A DNA stretch of 64,000 bases from positions 62,001 through 126,000 of the forward strand of contig WHSZ01000003.1 of NCBI GenBank assembly GCA_009379845.1, in the 5' to 3' direction. The notes under the pieces were generated by a model. That model was not told where the DNA came from, did not search any database, and worked only from the letters and a program-made list of their open reading frames with translations. Shown here piece by piece: positions 51,964 through 60,551 of the stretch (positions are counted from its first letter, which is position 1; each line of letters opens with the position of its first letter). The position numbers were made by a program, and so were the translations under genes. The DNA comes from Pseudonocardiaceae bacterium (GTDB lineage Bacteria > Actinomycetota > Actinomycetes > Mycobacteriales > Pseudonocardiaceae).

Positions 51964-52776
51964 GTGACGAAACAGACGACGGTGAGCATCATCCCGTGCG
52001 GTGCGATGCACGCGGACCTGACGTGGTTGTTGCTGGCGCCCGGCAAGACCATCCGCCGGCGGCAGGACAAGGAGCAGCCCGCACCGTGGACCGAAGTGCC
52101 GACACATTGCGTGCTCGTGGACACCCCGGACGGCAAGTTGTTGTGGGACACCAGCGTGCCACGCGACTGGGAACAGCGTTGGGCCGAAACGGGATTGCAG
52201 GACTTCTTCCCGTATGACGCGGTCAGCGAGGACGAGTACTTCGACTCCCGGCTCGCCCAGCTCGGTCTGCAGCCTGGCGACATCGACTACGTGGTGCTCT
52301 CTCACCTGCACTTCGACCACTCCGGCAACGTCGAGTTGTTCAAGAACACCAACGCCAAGCTGGTGTGCAGCGACAAGGAGAAGGAGTTCGCCTTCGGCTT
52401 CGACGGCGCGTTCAAGGGCGCGCATGTCAAGGCGGACTACGAGAACCTCGAATTCGAAACGGTCTCCGGGGACACCGAGTTCTTGCCGGGCGTCACTCTC
52501 CTCCAGACGCCTGGCCACACCCCGGGCTGCATGTCGATGCGGGTGGACCTACCGGACACCGGCACGATGATTTTCACGTCGGACGCCGTCTACATGGGGG
52601 ACAGCTACGGACCTCCGGCGATACCGGCCGCGATCGTGAGCAACCTCGAGCAGTTCTACACCTCCGTGGAGAAACTCCGTGGTATCGCGGAGCGAACGAA
52701 CGCGACGATGGTGTTCGGGCACGATCCGGAGCAGATCCACAAGCTGCGTACCGCTCCCAGCGCGCACTACACCTGA
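51964..52776 (+). CDS. Metallo-beta-lactamase-fold hydrolase, N-acyl-homoserine lactonase-like
   Basis: A 270-residue zinc hydrolase. The metal motif SHLHFDHSG gives His114, His116, Asp118 and His119; later TPGHTPG, TSDAVY and GHDPEQIH supply the remaining ligands. The overall pattern is that of AiiA-like lactonases, which open acyl-homoserine or gamma-lactone rings. GTG 51964 follows GGGGAGGAG. Since actinomycetes signal with gamma-butyrolactones, a lactone signal is possible. Yet its place before an alcohol dehydrogenase suggests a catabolic or detoxifying role as well. Confidence 0.83.
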   Translation: MTKQTTVSIIPCGAMHADLTWLLLAPGKTIRRRQDKEQPAPWTEVPTHCVLVDTPDGKLLWDTSVPRDWEQRWAETGLQDFFPYDAVSEDEYFDSRLAQLGLQPGDIDYVVLSHLHFDHSGNVELFKNTNAKLVCSDKEKEFAFGFDGAFKGAHVKADYENLEFETVSGDTEFLPGVTLLQTPGHTPGCMSMRVDLPDTGTMIFTSDAVYMGDSYGPPAIPAAIVSNLEQFYTSVEKLRGIAERTNATMVFGHDPEQIHKLRTAPSAHYT

Positions 52777-52819
52777 TCCGAAGCCGCACGACCGCGATCT
52801 GGCACGGAGGCGCTCCGAC

Positions 52820-54115
52820 ATGACAATGCCCGATGCCCAACTCACCGAGGAAACGATCTTCACATGGGGCGCGCCGCCGTTGAAATTCGGCGCGGGTGCC
52901 TCCGACGAGATCGGGTTCGACTTGGCGCAACACGACGTCCGACGGGTACTGGTGATCACAGATCCGGGTATCGCCCGCACCGGCATCGCGCACCGCATTG
53001 CTGACGCGCTGCACCGGTACGACCTCACGGCCGAGATCTTTGACGGCGTGCACGTGGAACCCACCGACGACAGCTTCACGAAAGCGGTGGGGTACGCCAC
53101 CGAGCAGGGACCGTGGGACGCCTTCGTCGCCGTCGGCGGCGGCTCGGCGATCGACACCGCGAAGGCCGTCAACCTGTTGACCAGCCACCCAGGCGAGTTG
53201 ATGGACTACGTGAACAAGCCGGTCGGGCTGGCCAAACCCCCGCCGGGGCAGCTCAAGCCGCTCGTGGCGGTACCGACAACGGCCGGTACCGGGTCGGAGA
53301 GCACCGCGATGTGCATCCTGGATGTGCTGTCCATGAAGGTGAAGACCGGCATCAGCCACTGGCGGCTTCGCCCCACCCTCGCGGTTGTCGATCCGCTGCT
53401 GACCACGAGCATGCCGCCGGAGGTCACCGCGTCCACCGGGATGGATGTGGTGTGCCACGCGCTCGAGTCCTACACCGCGCGGGACTATCGCACCTTCGCA
53501 CGTAAGAAACCCGAGGAGCGCGTCACCTACTGCGGCGCGAACCCGGTGTCCGACCTGTGGTGTGAGAAGGCCATGACGCTGCTCGCGTCGTCGTTCCGCA
53601 AGGCGGTGGCGGACGGCGCGAACGATGTGGACGCCCGGATGGACATGATGATGGCGGCCACCTTCGCCGGTATGGGATTCGGCAACGCGGGCGTGCACAT
53701 CCCACATGCCAACGCGTACCCGATCGCCGGCATGGTCACCGACTACGTGCCGGCCGGCTACCCGCCGGACGAACCGATGGTGCCGCACGGGCAGTCGGTC
53801 TCGCTGACCGCGCCGGAGGCGTTCCGCTACACGTTCCCTGCCGCGCCGGACCGGCATCTGCGGGCAGCGGAATTGTTGGGCCCTGGCGCGGAGAAGCTCG
53901 ACGATCCTGCCGAACAGCTGCCAAGCGTGCTGGTCGATTTGATGCGGGATATCGGTATTCCCAACGGGATCGGCGCGGTGGGCTTCTCCGAGAGCGACGT
54001 GCCCGACCTGGTGCCCGGCACCATGAAGCAGCAGCGGCTGCTGGCGACCTGCCCGCGCGAAGTCGGTGAGCAGGAGATCGCTGACATTCTCCGCAAGTCC
54101 GTGCAGAACTGGTAA
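52820..54115 (+). CDS. Iron-dependent alcohol dehydrogenase of the MNO/HOT group
   Basis: A 431-residue group III iron-dependent alcohol dehydrogenase. It resembles hydroxyacid-oxoacid transhydrogenase and the actinobacterial methanol:NDMA oxidoreductase (mno/mdo), which keep the nicotinamide cofactor bound. VGGGSAIDTAKAVNL and PTTAGTGSE bind cofactor, and DVVCHALESYT and GNAGVHIPHANAYPIAG hold the metal residues. Start ATG 52820 has GGAGG upstream. It is followed within 12 bases by an FmdB-type gene, a pairing typical of this enzyme. Substrates could be methanol, formaldehyde or longer hydroxyacids. Confidence 0.88.
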   Translation: MTMPDAQLTEETIFTWGAPPLKFGAGASDEIGFDLAQHDVRRVLVITDPGIARTGIAHRIADALHRYDLTAEIFDGVHVEPTDDSFTKAVGYATEQGPWDAFVAVGGGSAIDTAKAVNLLTSHPGELMDYVNKPVGLAKPPPGQLKPLVAVPTTAGTGSESTAMCILDVLSMKVKTGISHWRLRPTLAVVDPLLTTSMPPEVTASTGMDVVCHALESYTARDYRTFARKKPEERVTYCGANPVSDLWCEKAMTLLASSFRKAVADGANDVDARMDMMMAATFAGMGFGNAGVHIPHANAYPIAGMVTDYVPAGYPPDEPMVPHGQSVSLTAPEAFRYTFPAAPDRHLRAAELLGPGAEKLDDPAEQLPSVLVDLMRDIGIPNGIGAVGFSESDVPDLVPGTMKQQRLLATCPREVGEQEIADILRKSVQNW

Positions 54116-54127
54116 GGCCGGTTGATC

Positions 54128-54556
54128 ATGCCGATTTACGACTACCGCTGCGAGTGCGGTTCCCGGTTCGAACGGTTGGCGCGGCGCGCCGATTCACTTG
54201 CTCCGGATTGCCCGCGCTGCGGTGCCAGAACCGCCAAGGTGCCGTCCGCCGCCGCGGTCGTGGGGCGGGCGGATCCAGGGCTTTCCGGCGAGCGGATGCC
54301 GCAGACCTGGCGTGGCACCCATCGCGGCGACCGGGACTACCTCACCAAGCTGCGGCGAGACTGGGAACGGCGGCAGCGGTTGGAAGAGCGTCATCCGGAA
54401 CTCGCCGGAGACACCCGGCCGGTGCTGGCGCACGAGGGCCGGTTTCACGACAAGCCGCTGCGTGCGGGTGATCCGATTCCCGAGCCGCCCGCACACGGCC
54501 ACGGGCACGGCGGCGCCGCGGGATCCGCCGGCACTTCCGGAACCGGCAGCGAGTAG
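54128..54556 (+). CDS. FmdB-family zinc-ribbon protein
   Basis: A 142-residue protein with the FmdB N-terminus MPIYDYRCECGSRFERL and a Cys4 zinc ribbon (CECG and CPRCG). A charged helix (RDYLTKLRRDWERRQRLEERHPEL) and a His/Gly-rich tail (PAHGHGHGGAAG) follow. FmdB proteins accompany NDMA-dependent alcohol dehydrogenases in actinomycetes, probably as small regulators or assembly factors. I start at ATG 54128 because the family begins there; TTG 54122 would add two residues. The His-rich tail might hold metal. Confidence 0.85.
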   Translation: MPIYDYRCECGSRFERLARRADSLAPDCPRCGARTAKVPSAAAVVGRADPGLSGERMPQTWRGTHRGDRDYLTKLRRDWERRQRLEERHPELAGDTRPVLAHEGRFHDKPLRAGDPIPEPPAHGHGHGGAAGSAGTSGTGSE

Positions 54557-54618
54557 CGACGCGTTACCGGCTGACCAGATCGTCCGCCGCCGGCCGGTTC
54601 GAGGACGCGCGGATGCCG

Positions 54619-54813
54619 CTACGTGCCAGGCCCTGACCGGCCAGCCGACTGGGCCGACGCGCCATCGGACGCCTCGGCGACACGCGCGTGCAGCCGTTCC
54701 CTGATCTGCTCCGGGGTGTACGTGCGGCGTTGCCGCTCGGCCCTGGCCAGCACCACCCCGCTGGCCGCCACACCCACGAATCCGGCCAGCCCCAGTACCT
54801 TCCACCAGCGCAT
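54619..54813 (-). CDS. Small single-pass membrane protein
   Basis: A 64-residue protein: RWWKVLGLAGFVGVAASGVVLARAERQRR is one membrane helix with positive flank, followed by a soluble tail TYTPEQIRERLHARVAEAS. It is divergent from the papain-like gene, whose start is 18 bases away, and is found in that arrangement in related actinomycetes as far as I recall. No function is known. Length and composition favour a real gene over chance. Confidence 0.65.
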   Translation of the reverse strand: MRWWKVLGLAGFVGVAASGVVLARAERQRRTYTPEQIRERLHARVAEASDGASAQSAGRSGPGT

Positions 54814-54830
54814 ACGCCTAGGCTACAGCC

Positions 54831-55490
54831 GTGCCCGACACACGTATCAGACTGCAGGACGCCGTCCACCAGACGCGCACCGGCGACGTCTGGCTGTTCC
54901 GCGGGCGGGCGGTGGCCGATCGGGCGATCCAGGTGACCACGAACAGCCCGATCAACCACGTCGGCATGTCCGTTGTGATCGACGACCTCCCGCCGCTGAT
55001 GTGGCACGCCGAGCTCGGCCGGTCCCTGACCGACCTCTGGTCCGGGACCCACCAGCGCGGCGCCCAGCTGCATGATCTGCACGACGCGGTGGTCGTGTGG
55101 ACCACCAAGTACGGGCAGCGGGCGTGGCTGCGCCAGCTCGATCACCCGGTCACCCGCGAGATGGAGGACGCCGTGCTGCGCATCGTCGCGCGGCTGGACG
55201 ACACCCCGTTCCCGTCCACCGCACGGCTGGCATCGAGGTGGCTGCGGGCCCGGTTGCCACGGCTCAAGCGGCGGATCAGGGAACACGAGCTGGAAACCGC
55301 CTACTGTGCCGAGGTGGTGGCCGTGACCTATGAGGCCATGGGGCTGCTGCCGCGCGGGCGCCGGCCGAACTGGTACGACCCCGGCCGGTTCTGGAGCGGC
55401 GACGAGCTCGGCCTGGCCGCGGGATCAGGGCTCGGGGCCGAGATCGCCGTGGACGTCCCGCCCGACGCGCGGATCGGAGCTACCCGATAG
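54831..55490 (+). CDS. YiiX/NlpC-P60-like permuted papain-fold protein
   Basis: A 219-residue soluble protein with features of the permuted papain fold: GDVWLFRGRAVADRAIQVTTNSPINHVGMSVVID, where the His of NHVG is the likely general base, and later ETAYCAEVVAVTYEAMGLLPRGRRPNWYDPGRFW, where Cys would be the nucleophile. Such enzymes (YaeF/YiiX, LRAT-like) cut amide or ester bonds or transfer acyl groups. No signal peptide is present. The substrate is unknown. The start is GTG 54831. Confidence 0.7.
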   Translation: MPDTRIRLQDAVHQTRTGDVWLFRGRAVADRAIQVTTNSPINHVGMSVVIDDLPPLMWHAELGRSLTDLWSGTHQRGAQLHDLHDAVVVWTTKYGQRAWLRQLDHPVTREMEDAVLRIVARLDDTPFPSTARLASRWLRARLPRLKRRIREHELETAYCAEVVAVTYEAMGLLPRGRRPNWYDPGRFWSGDELGLAAGSGLGAEIAVDVPPDARIGATR

Positions 55491-56976
55491 CCGGCGCCGC
55501 GCTTCCGGATGGCCCAGGACTACGTGGGCGCGGCCGGGCGAGCAGCCGGTTGACCGCGATCGCCAGCACCGCGCCGCTGCCCGCGACGCACCACAGTGCG
55601 ACCTGCCAGGCGCCGGTGAACTCCGCAGCGAGCAGCGCCCGGTCCGGCCCGGCAAGGTCGCCGGCGGCGACGCGGTTGGCCAGCCCGGCTGAGCCGAGCC
55701 GGGTGTGCAGCAGGCCGATGAGCGCCGAGCCGAATACCGCGAGCACCAGGGTGTTGGCGCCGCCCCGGACCGTGTTCAGAAAGCCGGCGGCCATCCCGAC
55801 CCTGTCCGGTTCCACGAGGTTCATCGCGCGGCCGTCCATGATGCCGATCGTCACGCCCATCCCGATCCCGATGGTCAGCAGCGGGCCGAGCAATTCCACG
55901 GCCCGCACGCCGGGATGGATGGTGGTCAGCCAGGCGTTGCCGCCTGCCAGCAGGAACAGGGCGAGCGTGACCAAGCCGCGGGCGGGCACGCCCCGGTTCA
56001 CCAGCCAACCGCCGACCGGAGGCGCGAGCAGCACCGGGGCGGTGAGCATCAGCATGATCAGGCCGGCCTCCTTCGTGGAGATCTCGTTGACGCCCTGCAG
56101 GTAGGTCGGCAGGAAGCCGAGCAGCCCGCCGAAGCCGACGGCGATGGCGAGACCGGCGAGATTCCAGCCCATGAACCCCTTGTTGCGGATCAAGGTCAGA
56201 TCCAGCACCGGATGCGCGCTGCGGCGTTCGACGAGCGCGAACGACACGAGCAGGGCGGCTCCCACGGCGAACAGGGCGAGCACCCGCGGGCTGCCCCAAC
56301 CGGCCTGCGGGCCCTGCGCGATGCCGAACATCACCAGAGCGAGGCCGCCGATGAAGGTCGCCGCTCCCGGCCAGTCCAGCCGGGAACGTTCGGCCGCCCG
56401 CGACTCGGTCACGAACGCGGTGCCGGCCAGGATGAGCACCCCGACGGCGGCGAAGAACACGAAGGTGGTGCGCCAGCCGAACTCACCGACGAGCCAGCCG
56501 GACAGGCTGGGGCCGATCGCGAGGCCGACGCCCGCGCCGGTACCCATCGCCGCGAATGCCCTGGTCCGGGCGGGTCCGTGGAACGTCGTTGCCAGGATCG
56601 CGCCGCCGCTCGCCAGCACCCCGGCCGCACCGACGCCGGAGAGGGTGCGGGCGGCGTTCAGCAGCACGATGTCGGTCGCGGCCGCGGTGGCGATGGTGCC
56701 GGCGATGTAGATCGCGTTGCCGGTACGGAACACCCGGCGGCGGCCGAAGGAATCCGCCAGTGATCCGGCCACCAGCATGCACGAGGAAGCCGTCAGGAAG
56801 TAGCCGGTGACCACCCATTGCAGGGCGGTGCCGGAGGTATTCAGGTCGAGGCCGATGCGCGGCAGCGCCACGGTCGTGCCGGACATCAGCATCGGCAGGA
56901 CGAGAAACCCCAGAAGTACCAGCGCCAACGTGACGCCGGGGCTGGAAGGTCGCGTCCGCGTGGCGAATGTGGTCAT
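55480..56976 (-). CDS. MFS drug exporter, DHA2 type, SoxR-controlled
   Basis: A 498-residue transporter with 14 predicted helices. [56 protein letters not shown] contains the first helix pair and the loop 2-3 motif [11 protein letters not shown]. The C-terminus is Pro/Arg-rich. It is divergent from a soxR gene, and a near-consensus SoxR box (56993-57010) lies 17 bases upstream of its start, so redox-active compounds probably induce it. In actinomycetes SoxR often controls pumps for the host's own redox-active antibiotics. Confidence 0.9.
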   Translation of the reverse strand: MTTFATRTRPSSPGVTLALVLLGFLVLPMLMSGTTVALPRIGLDLNTSGTALQWVVTGYFLTASSCMLVAGSLADSFGRRRVFRTGNAIYIAGTIATAAATDIVLLNAARTLSGVGAAGVLASGGAILATTFHGPARTRAFAAMGTGAGVGLAIGPSLSGWLVGEFGWRTTFVFFAAVGVLILAGTAFVTESRAAERSRLDWPGAATFIGGLALVMFGIAQGPQAGWGSPRVLALFAVGAALLVSFALVERRSAHPVLDLTLIRNKGFMGWNLAGLAIAVGFGGLLGFLPTYLQGVNEISTKEAGLIMLMLTAPVLLAPPVGGWLVNRGVPARGLVTLALFLLAGGNAWLTTIHPGVRAVELLGPLLTIGIGMGVTIGIMDGRAMNLVEPDRVGMAAGFLNTVRGGANTLVLAVFGSALIGLLHTRLGSAGLANRVAAGDLAGPDRALLAAEFTGAWQVALWCVAGSGAVLAIAVNRLLARPRPRSPGPSGSAAPAIG

Positions 56977-56992
56977 GGTATCGACACTAGAA

Positions 56993-57010
56993 CCTCAAGT
57001 ATTGTCGAGG
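56993..57010. promoter_or_regulatory. SoxR-binding site
   Basis: CCTCAAGTATTGTCGAGG matches the Escherichia coli SoxR box CCTCAAGTTAACTTGAGG at 14 of 18 positions, with both outer arms kept. It sits in the 61-base gap between the divergent efflux and soxR genes, exactly where MerR-family regulators twist an over-long promoter spacer. Confidence 0.85.
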
Positions 57011-57037
57011 TCAACCGTTCGGGAAGAGGTTCGTGTC

Positions 57038-57493
57038 ATGCGGGAACCGGCTTGGGACAAGGCGGAATTGACGGTCGGGGAACTGGCAGCGCGCAGCGGG
57101 GTCGCCGTCTCCGCACTGCACTTCTACGAGCGGGAGAAGTTGATCAGTAGCCGGCGCACCGCGGGCAATCAGCGGCGGTATCGCCGGGACACGTTGCGGC
57201 GCATCGCGTTGATCCGGATCGCGCAGCGGGTAGGCATCCCGCTTTCGGAGGTGCGGGCCGCGCTCGCCGAGCTTCCGGAGGGCCGCACCCCGAACCGGCG
57301 CGACTGGCAGCAGCTGTCCAAGCGGTGGCGCGCCGAGCTGGATCAGCGCATCCATCACCTGCAGCAGCTACGGGACAGCTTCATCGATTGCGTGGGATGC
57401 GGCTGCCTGTCCATCAGCCGGTGTGCGCTGGCCAACCCGCAGGACCAGCTCGGCGAGCACGGACCGGGCCCGCGCCGGCTGCTCGAATCCTGA
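57038..57493 (+). CDS. soxR: SoxR redox-sensing MerR-family activator
   Basis: A 151-residue regulator. The N-terminal MerR helix-turn-helix is [38 protein letters not shown]. The C-terminal cluster [12 protein letters not shown] gives Cys118-x2-Cys121-x-Cys123-x5-Cys129, the exact spacing of the SoxR [2Fe-2S] cluster, which is oxidised by redox-active drugs to activate transcription. ATG 57038 has GGGAAGAGG upstream. The target is most likely the divergent efflux pump, through the box at 56993-57010. Like other actinobacterial SoxR proteins it need not have a SoxS partner. Confidence 0.95.
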   Translation: MREPAWDKAELTVGELAARSGVAVSALHFYEREKLISSRRTAGNQRRYRRDTLRRIALIRIAQRVGIPLSEVRAALAELPEGRTPNRRDWQQLSKRWRAELDQRIHHLQQLRDSFIDCVGCGCLSISRCALANPQDQLGEHGPGPRRLLES

Positions 57494-57616
57494 CAAAACG
57501 AGCGCCAGGGGGTCTGTAGCACACCCTTTCCTTCAGTGATGTAGCTCCGTGTAACGACTTATGGCGCGCAAGCGAACTAGTGACCACAGGAAAACGGCAA
57601 GCCAAGGGCTCATTCA

Positions 57617-58366
57617 GTGGCACAAGTGCACCCATCCAGCTCCAGTGAGGACGCAACAGGCGTGGCTTCCGAACAGCTAACCGCCTGGCCAACGCATAAC
57701 CACATCTTCGGCGATGTGCGCGCCCCTTCTGTCCAGGCGAGAGACATCCACGGCGACCTGCACTTGCACATGGCCCCTGCGGGTTTCTCCCCGCAGGTTC
57801 TCCCCGTCTCCGATCACACTATGGCAACTGGTAGTGACCACGCTGCCCTTGAACGACACATCTGGCGATCTTGGGTCAGTAGGGCCTTGTGGGCCACCGG
57901 CCATTGGATGTTGTCTCTGCTGACCCTGCTACTTGCGTGCGCCCTTGCCGGATACCTCGTCGATGAATTAATCGGCCACGGCTCGTTCAGCATCAACCTC
58001 GCTGCCGACGGTGCCGCTATTGTGGTGATTGTCGTCAGTCTTTACCTGCGCTGGAGGCAATTGCGACGGCGGCACTCGTCCGATGCCGGTGGCATGCCCG
58101 CCGAAGTCTTATCGTCCTTCTCCACCTACCTAGATCGAGTTCTTGATAGGTGGACGCCAGCGCGCCTCCGTACGTTTTCAACTAAGGCGCTTTGCGCGGC
58201 GACAGTGTCGTTCTACATGTTGGTTATCGGCGCCTTTACTGTCGGAACAGAGCCGCTAACGCCTGGCTCTACCGCAGGCGGTAATAATGCTGGGTTGATC
58301 TTCCTAACGATTTCGGCGGGAGTATGCAGCCGGTTGCTCATCAAACGATGGCGTAACCACGATTGA
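57617..58366 (+). CDS. Membrane protein with conflict-system-like N-terminal motif
   Basis: A 249-residue protein of unknown function. The N-terminal 60 residues contain THNHIFGDVRAPSVQARDIHGDLHLH, a repeat-like stretch (G-x-V-x-x-P-x-V-Q-A-x-x-I-H-G) often seen in front of NTPase and effector proteins of actinobacterial defence loci. Two membrane segments near 100-135 (LSLLTLLLACALAGYLVDEL; AAIVVIVVSLYL) and two more near 200-245 follow. Its composition is less G+C rich than its neighbours, and it lies beside a broken duplicate gene, so it was probably acquired. GTG 57617 has AAGGG upstream. Confidence 0.6.
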   Translation: MAQVHPSSSSEDATGVASEQLTAWPTHNHIFGDVRAPSVQARDIHGDLHLHMAPAGFSPQVLPVSDHTMATGSDHAALERHIWRSWVSRALWATGHWMLSLLTLLLACALAGYLVDELIGHGSFSINLAADGAAIVVIVVSLYLRWRQLRRRHSSDAGGMPAEVLSSFSTYLDRVLDRWTPARLRTFSTKALCAATVSFYMLVIGAFTVGTEPLTPGSTAGGNNAGLIFLTISAGVCSRLLIKRWRNHD

Positions 58367-58377
58367 CTTGAGAATTC

Positions 58378-58715
58378 ACCACCCCGTTCGCGCCGCTCGG
58401 CAAGCTTCGGCCGCTCCGCGTCGAGCGTCGAGTCGTCCCCGGCCCCGCCCCGGGTAGAACCAGGTGTCGTCTGGCAGCTCGCCGAAACCCTCGACTCCAG
58501 GTCCTCCATCAGGCTGGTGAAGTCCTCGGGGTTTGTGGTCCGCCCAGGACCGCCGGGGTACCGCGAGTCGCCGGTGAACAGGTGCGGGTGACCGGCGGGT
58601 CGCGGTACAGCAGGGCGATCGACCCCGGCGTGTGCCCGCGCAGGTGAATGATCTCCAGCTCGCTGTCCCCGACCCGCACCGTGTCGCCGTGCTCGACCAG
58701 CGTGTCCGCGGGGAG
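58378..58715 (-). pseudogene. Degenerate partial copy of the metallo-beta-lactamase gene
   Basis: This 340-base stretch matches 59636-59967, the 3' half of the intact hydrolase gene, at most positions in the same orientation. Matching landmarks include the stretches reading ERPKLAE, DDTWFYPGHGDDSTL, HLFTGDS and HLRGHTPGSIALLYRD. Single-base losses, for example in the CGGGTGACCGGCGGGTCGCGG region near 58586-58606, and clustered changes break the frame. It joins the end of the DinB gene directly. It is a remnant of a local duplication, cut off at one side, and fills the gap between 58367 and 58715. Confidence 0.8.
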
Positions 58716-59222
58716 TCACTGGCCGCGCTGGCCGTCGAGTGCTTCGCGCATCAGGTCGAGGTGTCCACAATGCCGGGCGGTTTCCTCGACCAAGTGCGCC
58801 AGCGCGTACCGCAGGGTGAACTCCATGCCTGGGGCGCGGGCGGGTTCGTCGAGATCGGCCGCCAGTGCCACCTCCCGCGAGGCCGCGCATTCCGCGAGAT
58901 AATCGCGTACCGCGTCGGCCAGCGTGTCGTCATCGGAAAGTTCGAATCCGTCGAACGACGCGCCGTCCGGCCACGGCGTGGGAACATCCCTTGCGGCGAA
59001 GTCGATGCTGAACCACCAGCGTTCCACCGCCGTCAGGTGCTTGATCATGCCGAGCGGCGTTATCGCGGACGGCGCGACCGGCGCGTTTCGGGCCAGTTCC
59101 TCGGACAGCCCGGCGACCTTGTTGACCACTGTCGCGCGAAGGAAGTCGAGCAGCCCGCACAGGGTGTCCCGCTCGTTCGCCTGCTGCGGGGCGGGAACTC
59201 GCTCGATCGGCCGCACGCTCAT
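58716..59222 (-). CDS. DinB-family (DUF664) protein
   Basis: A 168-residue four-helix-bundle protein: LLDFLRATVVNKVAGLSEELARNAPVAPSAITPLGMIKHLTAVERWWFSIDF, and FTLRYALAHLVEETARHCGHLDLMREALDG, with metal-binding His in KHLTAVERWW and HLVEETARHCGH. Actinobacterial DinB proteins include mycothiol- or bacillithiol-dependent transferases. ATG 59222 overlaps the stop of the DUF4440 gene (ATGA), so it is the last gene of a three-gene operon. Confidence 0.88.
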   Translation of the reverse strand: MSVRPIERVPAPQQANERDTLCGLLDFLRATVVNKVAGLSEELARNAPVAPSAITPLGMIKHLTAVERWWFSIDFAARDVPTPWPDGASFDGFELSDDDTLADAVRDYLAECAASREVALAADLDEPARAPGMEFTLRYALAHLVEETARHCGHLDLMREALDGQRGQ

Positions 59223-59638
59223 GGCTGGCTCTCCATCGCCGTCTCGTGCACGTGGCGCCAGCGCAGCCCGTTCCGTGCCCGGTCGTCCGGTCGCAGGGCG
59301 GCGCTGACCCGCCGGCTCGCGGAGCGATCACCCTCGGAATGCACCTCCACGAACCGCGCGACGATCAGCTCGTCCGTCGTCACGAGCACCTCGATGTCCC
59401 GCACGTCGATCCGCAGACCCGGCCGTGCGTTGCCGGCCTCGGCGAGCCCGGCGAGCAGCGTGTCAAGCGAGATCGCCCGGCCGTCCGTGGTGACCATGGA
59501 GAAATCCGCGGTGTGCGCGGCGCGCAGCGTGTCGAGCACCTCGCGGTCGCACGCGGATCCCAGCCACCGCGCGAGCACCTGGTGCTGCTGCTCGATCTCG
59601 TCCGCCACCCGGCCGGCGAGCGCACCGGCAGCGCTCAC
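59219..59638 (-). CDS. DUF4440 (SnoaL/NTF2-like) protein
   Basis: A 139-residue NTF2-like protein (VLARWLGSACDREVLDTLRAAHTADFSMVTTDGRAISLDTLLAGL, then RIDVRDIEVLVTTDELIVARFVEVHSEG and GLRWRHVHETAM). GTG 59638 overlaps the stop of the hydrolase gene. The function of DUF4440 proteins is mostly unknown; a small-molecule-binding or isomerase role is typical of the fold. Context puts it with the hydrolase and DinB genes in a coupled operon. Confidence 0.8.
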   Translation of the reverse strand: MSAAGALAGRVADEIEQQHQVLARWLGSACDREVLDTLRAAHTADFSMVTTDGRAISLDTLLAGLAEAGNARPGLRIDVRDIEVLVTTDELIVARFVEVHSEGDRSASRRVSAALRPDDRARNGLRWRHVHETAMESQP

Positions 59639-60321
59639 CACCCCCGCTCGCGCCACTCGGCGAGCTTCGGCCGCTCCGCGCCGAGCGTCGAGTCGTCCCC
59701 GTGCCCCGGGTAGAACCAGGTATCGTCCGGCAGCTCGCCGAAGACCCGCTGCTCGACGTCGTCGAGCAACGAGCGGAAGTCCTCCTGCGACGTCGTCTTC
59801 CCCACGCCACCTGGGAACAGCGAGTCGCCGGTGAACAGGTGCGGGTGGCCGCCGGGGTCGCGGTACAGCAGGGCGATCGAGCCCGGCGTGTGCCCGCGCA
59901 GGTGGATGATCTCCAGCTCGCTGTCCCCGACCCGCACCGTGTCGCCGTGCTCGACCAGCTGGTCCGGCGGCACCGGCAGGGCGGCCGCGTCGGCGGGGTG
60001 CGCGACCGTGTCCGAGCCGTTCGCCCCGGCCACCGCGCCGAGCGCCTGCCAATGATCGCCGTGCTGATGGGTGGTCACGATGGTGCGCAGCGTCGGGCGG
60101 TCGTCCGCGTGCCCGATCAGATCCGACAGCCGATCCGGATCGTTCGCGGCGTCGATCAGCAGCGCCTCGCTCGTTTTCGGGCAGACCAGCAGGTACGCGT
60201 TGTTGTCCATCGGCCCGACGGACAACTTCGTGATGCTCAGCTCGCTCAGCGTGCGCCTGGCGGCGGCTCCGCCCGGTTCGACATGTCCGGTGTATTCCTC
60301 GACGACATCCACGCCGATCAC
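59635..60321 (-). CDS. Metallo-beta-lactamase-fold hydrolase, glyoxalase II-like
   Basis: A 228-residue zinc hydrolase. The metal motif THQHGDHW and the later HLRGHTPGS, FTGDSLFPGG and FYPGHGDDS supply all the usual ligands. MDNNAYLLVCPKTSEALLIDAANDPDRL is the typical front of hydroxyacylglutathione hydrolase-like proteins, so a thioester or persulphide substrate is likely. GTG 60321 follows GGGAG; longer frames show no similarity. It starts a coupled operon with DUF4440 and DinB genes. A broken copy of its 3' half lies at 58378-58715. Confidence 0.88.
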   Translation of the reverse strand: MIGVDVVEEYTGHVEPGGAAARRTLSELSITKLSVGPMDNNAYLLVCPKTSEALLIDAANDPDRLSDLIGHADDRPTLRTIVTTHQHGDHWQALGAVAGANGSDTVAHPADAAALPVPPDQLVEHGDTVRVGDSELEIIHLRGHTPGSIALLYRDPGGHPHLFTGDSLFPGGVGKTTSQEDFRSLLDDVEQRVFGELPDDTWFYPGHGDDSTLGAERPKLAEWRERGW

Positions 60322-60551
60322 CGTAGTAGCTCCCGGGTGCTCCGCTCCACAGTGCCGTGCGATGCGTTGCCGTGCGATGCGTTTCGGGTGGCGCGCCGTG
60401 TGCGGTGAGCCACCGCGAGGCATCCGGAACGATACTGCGCGCGGTTTTGTCAGTGGGCGGTTCTAGCATGGGCGCGGGAGTCTGCACATACCCCATGCGA
60501 AGAAGCTCCAGCGATAAGCTCATGCGTCAAACCATGTGAAGGGGAATCGGC

